From Stichopus chloronotus (lineage: Eukaryota; Echinodermata; Holothuroidea; Aspidochirotida; Stichopodidae), in assembly GCA_021234535.1 (NCBI GenBank), contig CM037843.1, forward strand, positions 32,737,200-32,801,199: a stretch of DNA of 64,000 nucleotides. Direction: 5' to 3'. Below are positions 28,901 through 36,338 of the stretch, piece by piece; positions within the stretch are counted from its first letter, which is position 1; each line of letters starts with the position of its first letter. The notes under the pieces are model-generated. The model saw only the letters and a list, made by a program, of their open reading frames with translations. It had not been told where the DNA came from and made no database searches. A program made the position numbers and the translations under genes.

Positions 28901-31263
28901 GAATTTCCTAAAATGGACCATAGGGTCCACATGGGACCTTGGACCGAAAGTTTTGTGTACACCCCACGTGATCTACCAATCAAGGAACCTTGTGTCAAAG
29001 TTAAATATAAATCTGAAATGATCATGACTATCAAGTTTGATTTTTAGCTCAAGAAATTTACATATATCCTGATGTATTTCATACAGTAACTTATGAGTTT
29101 CAAATTTCCAAAAGAAATATAAAACTATGGGGTATAATTTTCAAAAATAAAAACTTGATGCAGAGGCACAAAAGGATATGGGTGGGGATGACCAACTGCT
29201 TTTGTTTTTACTTGGCCTAACAATATGACAATATGCTACGACATACCAGATTATGATGAAAAGTGTCTTCTGAGAAGGACCTACAGTAGGAGTCAAAAAT
29301 GATAAGAATTTGGTTTTAAGGAAGCATGTCTTGAATGCTGTTACTAAGGCAACTTCTACAGTAGTCTTGGGATAATAAGAGGGTCTTTTAGGTTCGTTGG
29401 GGTAATTTTAGAACATCCCACATTTTTGAACTTCTCCCTTCCATAGGAGTCCAGAGTTGCAGTCGATCACAACCTATATAGTAGGCCTCCAAAGGTTAAG
29501 GAAGTTCAATCTTTTCTCTCTGACACATATTTGGTTGGACATGTATTTATACCTGGAGTCAGAGTCGATGTGAGAGGGAATGATATTGAAAATGATGTAT
29601 CCATAAAACCGGAGTCAATTTCAATTGAACATGTTATTGCACTGACTTTGATATATTCAGGTGGAGGAGTAGGTGAGGTGGCAGGGAGCGTGAGAATGAT
29701 AAATCTAACTTTTAATGATACTTAAAGACTGGATTCTGACTTTTGGAGTCACAGTGACTTGAATGTGTACAGTAATTGCCCTGTACTTTGACATGTATTT
29801 TCAGGTGAAGTCAGAGTCAAGGTGGGAGGGATGATTTTGATATTTATTTTCAGCTGGAGTACGTCTGACTTGAGGTGGTAATTATACTTGCTGCTGGAGT
29901 CAGAGTCGCAGTGACAAATACAATTTTTAATGAAGTCAGAGTTATTAGAAAAGTTGATTAGCATCCTCCATTAGTATGATTGAACTCGTTGTTCCTTGCA
30001 TGCTCGACTGCGACTCTGACTCATGTTTTAAAAAAGACCTTCTGAAAGAAGGGGTATTCTAAAAATGTACCTGTTTCTGGATAGAACAACTGTCATGCTT
30101 TTGTACAAAGCTGGTAAGACCAATTTTGAAATATGTATTACCAGCATGGTCACCCTTTTTTGAGCGTGAGGTTGAAACTATATTGGAGGTGTTCAGCACA
30201 TAACTACAAAGTTATAGTTCCTGGGTTGCAGGATTTTGCTTATGTGGAGAAACTTCAAGATTGAAATTTGTTTTCGCTCACAGTTATTTCAGGGTGACAG
30301 GTTTTTTCGTTTTAAATATTTCAATATTAATCACCTCCGATCACAAGTTATTTCAGCAAATTTTAGCAGATTCCAATATGAAGGGGTACATGTACAAGAT
30401 TCCTTAACCCAGGTTAAAGCTCAATCGACCACTGGAATTTATACCTGATGCTGTTGTTCGTTCTCCATCTTTTGATACTTTAAAAACAGATCAGATATTT
30501 TTTGAAAGGATAAACCTGGTTTGTTCGATTGTAAGATGCACTGGCACAGACACGATTATTTTTTCTTTCTCTGGAGCATGAAATGACTTTTTGGGCAACA
30601 ACATCAAAGTTGATGTGATGTGATAGGCTTCTTGCACATAGTCAATGATACTGATAATTTTTGTTGGAAATCATGATCAGTTAATTCGATTGCTTATCAG
30701 GAATCACCTTACGCCATTTAAAATATAGAAAGACTTACATTATCATAATTGAAATTGATCACAAAATTATAGCTGTTTTCTCTCAGACGTACATGAAATT
30801 ATGGTATCGATCATGTCTGCTAACATTTATCAAAAACATGTTTTTTAAGTGACTTTTCACAGTTGCTCATGAAGATGAGAATGGTGAAAGGATTGTACAG
30901 TATGGAGCAGTAAGTTGCAAAGGAAGATGGTGGCTCGGGGAATACAATTTCTTGAGAACCATATCCTGAACTGTTAGTGTTAGAACATAACTGCTACATT
31001 CAGGCCTAATAAAAGCACAGTTATCAAATACCGATATGCGTCTTCGATCAAAGCCTTCGTAAGTGTTTCCAATAACTGAATCACCCTAAGGCTAGACAGT
31101 AACGTTAGATTGGGCGGCCGTAGCCTAACGTTATATTCATTAAAGCAAAACTTGGCCAAAACATGATCTATTGTTACCTGAAAACATTACCAACAGCAAT
31201 AACGTTGAATGCGTCTGAAACACATCCAGACCAAACTGCTCTCAGAGAAATTCTCTGTGGCAT
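1912..31263 (-). CDS. Unrecognised beta-propeller (FG-GAP/WD-like) protein, 10-exon gene span
   Basis: Ten minus-strand exons join by GT-AG sites with every phase compatible, giving about 414 residues (1245 nt with stop). Order: 31178-31263, 27458-27554, 26253-26448, 22837-22946, 22406-22579, 20824-20940, 16913-17050, 11908-12045, 2311-2430, 1912-1980. Recurring blade-like strands are visible: VIALGGEDGAIRLYQL, SIDVITGDSRGVMTIL, MAIVAGDSDGLVSGVL, YILACDDQNCLHVLQQG, VALGCHSGTIYIMKEF, SILCAGQFRAVLLLHNG and SFIGCRDKTLYSLK. This spacing and length fit a single seven-blade propeller like those in ITFG2, KPTN or the BBS2/BBS7 heads, but I recognise no named family. No signal peptide or membrane segment is seen, so a cytosolic adaptor role is inferred. 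The start ATG has A at -3 and an in-frame TAG 16 codons upstream. The exon at 11908-12045 is the least certain, and an extra exon at 6302-6406 would also fit the frame. Confidence 0.75.
2311..2430 (-). CDS. Propeller gene, exon 9
   Basis: 40 codons in phase 0. A strong acceptor (tctatgtctttgcag) and a donor AAG|gtaaca bound the exon. It encodes RYEVSDLVVTMETC and SFIGCRDKTLYSLK, again blade-like and similar to the end of exon 6. Confidence 0.8.
2820..2970. repeat. Degenerate minisatellite (CTGCTATATACTGTAGG-like)
   Basis: Imperfect units of roughly 20-30 bp built on gtagc/agctgctatatactgtagg recur five or six times in the intron between exons 9 and 8. Confidence 0.6.
2971..9380. other. Intron sequence of propeller gene
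   Basis: A long intron with no other supported gene. It holds simple runs such as a (tgca)n tract near 4100 and poly-A near 8607. Short ORFs on both strands lack splice sites and recognisable protein character, apart from the possible exon at 6302-6406. Confidence 0.5.
6302..6406 (-). CDS. Possible extra exon of the propeller gene
   Basis: 35 open codons in phase 0 lie between acceptor gtacag and donor CAA|gtgaga, so inclusion would keep the frame between exons 8 and 9. The peptide (ATHEFVNDSNTLSHKCTKC) does not look like a propeller blade, so this may be a chance ORF or an alternative exon. Confidence 0.25.
9385..10080. repeat. Tandem repeat (about 270-280 bp unit) carrying DR1 motifs
   Basis: About two and a half units, starting near 9390, 9658 and 9941. 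They share the phrases gacctttgaccttaaattttgatgg, ccatgtaaatagc and ggtcacctatctaccaact in diverged form. Five perfect copies of TGACCTTTGACCT lie at 9396, 9529, 9663, 9792 and 9946. The array sits in an intron of the propeller gene. Confidence 0.8.
11908..12045 (-). CDS. Propeller gene, probable exon 8
   Basis: The donor CTGCAG|gtatgt and acceptor cacacag enclose 46 codons in phase 0, matching exons 7 and 9. It encodes VSVIKLAFAPDMKYGP and ends YVSLQ. The polypyrimidine tract is weak, and acceptors at 12024 or 12028 are alternatives, so the 5' edge is uncertain. Confidence 0.5.
12738..12845. repeat. GACTCG-rich minisatellite, copy 1
   Basis: Imperfect repeats of aaggactcggac and aggactcggccctgtgg, related to the tract at 16437-16550. 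Confidence 0.6.
14380..16220. repeat. Tandem array of about 330-350 bp units, third copy interrupted
   Basis: Three copies share gcagacatgatatccctattt and the following aaggctggg phrase (14416, 14746, 16058), plus ttagtagcaaaaa and tttgccaa.cacttaaagaa. The third copy is split by the element at 14995-15959. Confidence 0.75.
14995..15959. mobile_element. Inserted non-autonomous element with inverted ends
   Basis: The left end reads ctttggttcctggcat and the right end atgcagggaaccaaaa, an imperfect inverted pair. The interior holds aaggtcaaatgaggtcaag phrases and a tacacacatacatacata run. It interrupts the third unit of the surrounding tandem array, since the unit resumes on the right with aataattcattatgattctt. 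No ORF of note. Confidence 0.6.
16437..16550. repeat. GACTCG-rich minisatellite, copy 2
   Basis: Repeated ctcgaa, cagactc and caaggactt phrases, diverged but alignable with 12738-12845. Confidence 0.55.
16913..17050 (-). CDS. Propeller gene, exon 7
   Basis: 46 codons in phase 0 at both ends. The acceptor is ccttatcag and the donor CAG|gtgagt, a consensus donor. It contains PYANVQLPIMHLRRLPS and SILCAGQFRAVLLLHNGQ. The exon is free of repeats, unlike its flanks. Confidence 0.85.
17051..20823. other. Intron sequence of propeller gene
   Basis: An AT-rich intron with a G-run near 17384-17398 and the minisatellite listed separately at 19130-19345. No further exon supported. Confidence 0.5.
19130..19345. 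repeat. GGGAATTGTCC-type minisatellite
   Basis: About eight imperfect units of about 20-25 bp (gggaaattgtcgaggg, gggaattgcttagg, gggaattgtccgggg) with inverted copies (ggacaattcccc) at the left end. Confidence 0.65.
20824..20940 (-). CDS. Propeller gene, exon 6
   Basis: 39 codons in phase 0 at both ends. The acceptor is ctggttag after a T-rich tract and the donor AAG|gtgtga. It encodes MCSGIFKGNTGEIDQ and VALGCHSGTIYIMKEFK, a clear blade strand. A plus-strand ORF here is only its antisense shadow. Confidence 0.82.
22406..22579 (-). CDS. Propeller gene, exon 5 (tandem acceptor)
   Basis: 58 codons in phase 0 at both ends. It includes SYILACDDQNCLHVLQQG and ends PTPGPVTA before gtaaga. The acceptor reads ccagcag, a NAGNAG pair, so the first Gln codon can be kept or skipped (alternative boundary 22576). 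Confidence 0.88.
22837..22946 (-). CDS. Propeller gene, exon 4
   Basis: The acceptor is ccacag and the donor AAG|gtaggt. The 110 nt are 2 nt completing an Ala codon plus 36 codons. It encodes MAIVAGDSDGLVSGVLPF, a blade strand with the GDSDG turn. The exon ends in phase 0. Confidence 0.87.
23870..24230. repeat. Dispersed repeat with CCACCATTGGTTGG core
   Basis: Contains actatctatgcggaatgcca followed by ccattggttgg, close to 42262-42345, plus a weaker copy near 24200 (gtgccacttttggttgatg). Reverse-orientation relatives lie near 14865 and 16185. Confidence 0.55.
26253..26448 (-). CDS. Propeller gene, exon 3
   Basis: The acceptor is caatcag and the donor TTAG|gtgaga. 65 codons plus 1 nt are open only in the frame that continues exon 2. 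The exon carries GGPIQSLILRDVTKFGSIDV and GDSRGVMTILSNGQIL, an FG-GAP-like blade of the form GSIDVITGDSRG. Confidence 0.88.
27458..27554 (-). CDS. Propeller gene, exon 2
   Basis: The acceptor is ttacag and the donor CAG|gtaaat. The 97 nt encode 32 codons after the split Arg, including VIALGGEDGAIRLYQLPQSG, a typical outer propeller strand. The exon ends in phase 0. Confidence 0.85.
28741..28990. repeat. Tandem duplication, period about 144 bp
   Basis: Two diverged copies share cagaatt...taaa.ggaccataggg and tccacatgggacc...catgtacacccc. The duplication lies in intron 1 of the propeller gene. Confidence 0.6.
29445..30025. repeat. GGAGTCAGAGTC-type minisatellite
   Basis: At least seven scattered imperfect copies of ggagtcagagtcg, with an inverted copy (gactctgactc) near 30012. 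The region is in intron 1 of the propeller gene. Confidence 0.6.
31178..31263 (-). CDS. Propeller gene, coding exon 1 (start)
   Basis: The ATG at 31263-31261 opens MPQRISLRAVWSGC and runs 28 codons plus 2 nt to CAG|gtaaca. An in-frame TAG sits at 31311-31309 with no other ATG between, and the -3 base is A, so this start is well supported. The split codon AG|A (Arg) is completed exactly by the next exon. Confidence 0.8.
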
Positions 31264-31620
31264 TGTTAATACGTTAGCTTTGCCTAGCTGTGTAATGTAA
31301 ATTGTAGGCTACTGGTGGCAGCAACTAACTGGCGTTGACAATAACATTGCCGAGTCGGAGATTTCGTGAACCGCCTGACCTTCTTCGTAATTTCTTTTCG
31401 TATAGCTCTTGTGGGCTGTACAATAGGCCCCAGTTTTCCGTAACTTCAGTGCATTTAAAAATATTTCAAATGTTAGGGAATTTCCCTACCACGAACCACA
31501 CCGAACGAGGCTACACTGTACACACTACCTTATTGCTAACGAACGGAGCTCCGTTTATATGGTAATCGCCTAAATTCTTTAAGTCTGATACCTCAGTTCA
31601 TTGACATTTTGATTTAAATG
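31264..31620. promoter_or_regulatory. Putative promoter region of propeller gene
   Basis: This is the sequence just upstream of the well-supported start ATG at 31263. It separates a minus-strand and a plus-strand gene and so could serve both. No TATA box or firm initiator was identified; the call rests on position alone. Confidence 0.3.
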
Positions 31621-31747
31621 GTTGTAAGAGTTATAAAAGTCAGTATCAAAGCCAAAAGAACAGTTTTCTTTGCAATGCTCTCTACTCGTTTGTGCTTGTC
31701 ACTTAAACAAATTACAAGTTATAGGCGTACACTAGTCGTATTTGTCG

Positions 31748-31842
31748 TAGCCCTTGAACAGGGCTGCGTTACATTACATGGCCTAAGCTCATTACATTCC
31801 TTTTTGGAGTGAAACGTAACGCACAGCCCAGTTCAAGGGCTC
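31748..31842. mobile_element. 95-bp hairpin MITE with 9-bp target duplication
   Basis: Inverted ends tagcccttgaacagggctgc and the complement of cagcccagttcaagggctc enclose about 45 bp. Identical TATTTGTCG copies flank it at 31739-31747 and 31843-31851. An 8-9 bp target duplication is the usual size for hAT-like elements. Confidence 0.72.
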
Positions 31843-31851
31843 TATTTGTCG

Positions 31852-34138
31852 TGGGGAAATCAACCATTTAATTTACATGCTGTAGGAGTGTATAGTGTGC
31901 ATTGCAAGTATATGCTACTAGGCCTACCTGTACTGCTAATGCTATAATTTACACTCTTTTGCATGGCCTATGTAACTAAAGGCTAATGGTACAAAGGCCC
32001 AGGCTCTCTAACTGTAAAGGACACTAGGTTCATAGCTCCCAAGTTCCAAGAGGCTAGATGCGGGTCCAAACTTAATCTGCCTGATGGTGAATCGCCGCCC
32101 CCTTGGGGAGGGGTTTAATTGGTGCAGGTGTCCCCCTCGAAATTTTGTGAAGTTTAGGAGTGTCTACGCCCAAAATGGTGGCACTTTTTGGGCAAATCAG
32201 TGAACACAATTTCTCTAGATTACCATAAAAAAATCTTTTCTGTAGGCCTGCTGATCTTTTTAATTTTTTCGTCTTTTCCTGCTACTGAGATGTGAAATGC
32301 GGGATGCTCAAAGGGCGTGGCGGGTTAGCTGGTTGGGTGTTCAAATGCTGATCAATCCCGCGAAATGCGGGTCACTTGGAAGGTATATATTGTAGGTTCA
32401 ACATGGGGTACAACTAGAGAATACCACGCCTCAACGATTTTCCCAGTCGTAGTAAAGCCTTTTCAACGACGACTAGGACTGTGAAAGGTCTCACTTTGAC
32501 TACGTCTAGGAATCCAGCTGCAAATGGTTTCCGAGTCAGGCGCACAGGTCATCCTAGCTTTAAATATTTACTATTTACTACCCGTACATATACTAATAAG
32601 TCTTATTATGTATAGGGGTAGGTAATAGCTGTATACTTAACTCTTGGACTGGACGACCTGTAGTGAGGCGGCCACTTTGACTATGTCTAACTATGTCTAT
32701 AGTGTTGACTTTGACAAACACAATTTACTAGCATTTACCAACTATTTTCTCGCAAACTAAGTTTGCTAGAAAAGAAAAAGCAGTGTCACAATATTGTCTG
32801 GAGAGTGCAAAAATTGATCACCATTTTCTCAAAATCTCAAAAAACTTGCTCTCTGCTGCCCCCAATGCACATAAGAATACCTTATAGAAGTTAAAATGGT
32901 CCAACACATGGCCTACCTAAGAATGTGTGAAATGATCTTACATTGCAAAACATCTTCATTTCCTCATACTTGATATTTTTTTTCAAAACAATTTATCTAT
33001 TCGGAACACTAAATCTGGTGGAAAGTCGTAACGCTCATCTATTTCTATGGTAACATAGATTGCTTTAGGTATATTTTTATATCACTAGTCTCTTACATAT
33101 ATATACTACAAGTGTTGATCTAATTTATTTGTAAACTACAAAAATGAAGTAAAGATACAATCTGCATGTCTTAAACAATGTTTTACCTTCAAATTAGGGT
33201 GCCAGACTCATGGATTTCTCATCCTTTGTGTTTCATGATATTATTGTTTTCAGTACAATGAGCATGGTAATTAGTAGGCAATACCAACTCTGCAAATTGA
33301 TGACGTAACTTCCTTCCACATTGCAGTAACCTTCCATATGTAAATCAGGGTTGTTAGAGAAAGTGTATTTATTAGACCAGTAATTACAGTATAACTGCTT
33401 GAGGGCAGTATGACATAAAGACTACATCAGTACTGAAATTTGTATAACTTTATTGTATGTTTTAAGTCTATGAAGAAAATAAAAATGCACCGTTTATACC
33501 AAATCGTAAAACATGGGAAAATGAAAAGCCCTTTTTGTGAACAATGGCCAGCTTTAGCTAGGGATCATTGTAATTCCATTCCATTTTACATTTTGTTTAT
33601 CTGTCAAAACTTTGTGATATTGCAAACAATATTGTAGGTCCCTGTCGTTATCCTGTATGATACAACCACATTTATCTGTCTGGCGAAGTGAATATAACAT
33701 AGGAACCCCTTAAACAATGCTGTTTGTTTTATTCTTTCCTTTTTGGTTTCCTGAAAGGGAAATCTGGAGCCGCTTGTGTCAAAAGGCAAAAATGTAAGAG
33801 GGACCACCACGGATTGAAAAGTTGAAATTGAATTTCAAGTTTATTCCTTGTAATTGATCACCAATGACTGCAAACATGACCGCTGTGTCAGCAATTACGC
33901 CCCATATCATTTCCCTATAATGATAGAGAGGCGCTATACGTAAAGTCAAAGAAAGTGATGTCTGTTTGTTGACTGTTGTGACTGGAAGCAGTTTATACTA
34001 CAAATTACAGCAGCTGGGTACCGTATATGACATAACACTTTGAATGCACTAAGTTCTCCAAAGAAATGAAGAAGGCCTACAATTAGAAATGCCATATACT
34101 ACTGAAAGTGTTATGTACAGAAAATGTATTTACAGTGA
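31852..34138. other. Inter-gene stretch upstream of WDR25
   Basis: AT-rich sequence with no supported coding exon. A WDR25 5' exon may lie here or in the next 1.7 kb but could not be picked out. Confidence 0.4.
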
Positions 34139-34594
34139 CAATCTTGGACAAAATACCTTGGGACACCCCGCTCCCCCATTTAATGTTGACTATAGGATTA
34201 CTGTTCAAATTGCACATTCACTCATAAAGTGCAACATTTGAATGGGGCATGGGGTTTCATATTATCCTTAATGGCTGTATTGCATCACCCTAAGCTATAT
34301 TTTTACCTCCCTGAAAGGAAAATTCTCAACTGGTTCTAAGTTACAGTACTCTTAGATTGCCAGCAAATTCGAAAGATCCAGAGCAGCTCGTATTACACAG
34401 CGTACACAGTGATCCATTGTTTTGATTACACATGTGGAGGAATGTAAGACAGGCTGAGGGAGGGACTAGAGGTAGGTGGTTGGGAGAATTGAAACTGTCT
34501 GGGGTGATGCATTACAGCCTTTAATTCTCACCTAAAATTCAGCATTATATTTGCAACTTACGACAAAGTGTCCCAACAATTTTGTCCAAGATTG
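34139..34594. mobile_element. 456-bp terminal-inverted-repeat element
   Basis: The left end CAATCTTGGACAAAAT continues to cttgggacac. The right end is its near-complement gtgtcccaacaattttgtcc, running to aagattg. No ORF and no clear target duplication, so likely a non-autonomous DNA transposon. Confidence 0.65.
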
Positions 34595-35817
34595 CAGGTC
34601 TTTACTTTATTTTTAAATTCTTGATCATAGTGCATTTTCTTTTGGAAATTTCTCGTTTTAAAAATGCCCTTCTTCATAGTCGTCGAAGAACCCAAAGCTG
34701 CGTACAGTCTGTCACAACTACTGTGTTTGTTGTCACAGAGGAGGGCTTTTCGCTGCTGAGAAAAGAGACAATCGATAAGTTAGTTGAAATGTATCTCTTT
34801 AGTATGTATGCATTCATTCCAGGGATGACTTGAGAGTATGTGACTGATTAAGAGGGTTGTACAGTAGCTGAGGCTGATGTTGGCCTCGGCATCTCAGGCC
34901 TCCAGTGGACTGTTGCCTCCATACATGTAATGTTACAAACCTCCGTTCAAAGGGCTTCAAACTGCCTGGACTTGACTACAATGTTGCTGGTTTAGTCTCA
35001 TTGTGCTTGTCATTCTTCTCTAGCTTTGTAAAATCTGTGACTGCATTGTATATTATTTGTCAACAGAGCTTCTTCCTACCTGCATGTCCTTGTTTTTATT
35101 GTATTCTGCTCACATCTGTAATACTAATTGCTGGACTTTCTTGACTCTGACATTTATATTTGTATATTGCTGAAGTTTTCAGAAGAATTTCTCATGAGCA
35201 TGCTCTCATGTAAATATTTTCATGTGCTGTATGTATATGATCTGACAGAATCCAAATCTAACGTCACATTAAATTTGTTTAATTTTAGGATTGCAGCAAA
35301 GCTATAAAGTTTAAAACATAACACAAACTCAAATTCTCAGAATTATTTTATTTTTTCTTTCATAGTTTCAAATATGTCTTAAACAAGTAAAAGTAAACAA
35401 ATAATCCTTTTGTGAAACAATCATTACTTTTGTTTTGATTGTTAGGCATTGACCATATCAGAGTCATTTTAAGACTGACTGATGCAAAAGCAAACACAGC
35501 TCAAATATGAAAACAAACTATAGCAGATTTCAATTGACCTATGATACGCAACCTGCAATCTGCACCTTTTGAAAGGCATCTCAAATTGTACAAAATAAAT
35601 TAACAGTATGTTTTTGTGATTCTAGTCTGAAAAACTTGTGCAAAGACTCTACTGTCACATGTGTAATGTTTTGTTGTTTGACCACTTTAATGCCAGTGTC
35701 TTTTGATGTGACACACTTCTCTGTTTTCTGTTATGATGAGAATGTCATATGTCTTAATTTCATTTATTCAAACTCTTATTTTATGGCTTCGGAAAAAATC
35801 TCTTTTATTTATTTTAG

Positions 35818-36338
35818 TGGCATACCTCAGCCGAGATGCTTGTCAGCTGCAAATATGAAAAGACAACAAAGTTCTTCAGTTGAGGGGAGAAGTGATAAGT
35901 TGAAACCTTACGTATCTAAAAGAAAACGTATGCAGGAAGTTGATGGAAGCAGTTTAAAGCCAGTGGAATGCTCTATCCTCTCTTCAGAAATTTCTGTCAG
36001 GGGCTCAAAATTTTTGACATTGAATCCAACAATAGCCTGTCAGATTGGCGATGAGGTCATATGCAAGCTGCCAAGACAACACATGAGAAGTGACTTCCAT
36101 GGACACCAAAAGGCAGTGACAAGTTTGGAATGGAATGTACCCAGTTACAGCCATCTATTGCTCTCCTCATCATTGGACAGAGAAGTTAAAGTATGGGATT
36201 GCTTTACAAGGAAACTATGCGTGAGAACTTTGAAATGTCATGTAGCTGGTATTAAATCTGCAATATGGACAGCAGATGGACATAGTATTCTGAGTGGAGG
36301 CTTTGACAAAGTTGTCAAGTTGACAGATGTCCAATACG
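35818..36338 (+). CDS. WDR25: WDR25 exon (first one seen)
   Basis: The acceptor is probably tttattttag at 35816-35817; cctcag at 35829-35830 is an in-frame alternative. The upstream ORF extension to 35636 is intronic in character. The first Met is at 35855. Two WD blades are encoded (GHQKAVTSLEW to VKVWD, CHVAGIKSAIW to VVKLTD). The exon ends Y plus 1 nt before gtaggt. Confidence 0.88.

Noticed and set aside
35636..35817. Upstream extension of the WDR25 ORF starting MCKDSTVTC
   Set aside because: It is Phe/Cys-rich, unlike WDR25, and lies just before a good acceptor (tttattttag), so it is read as intron.
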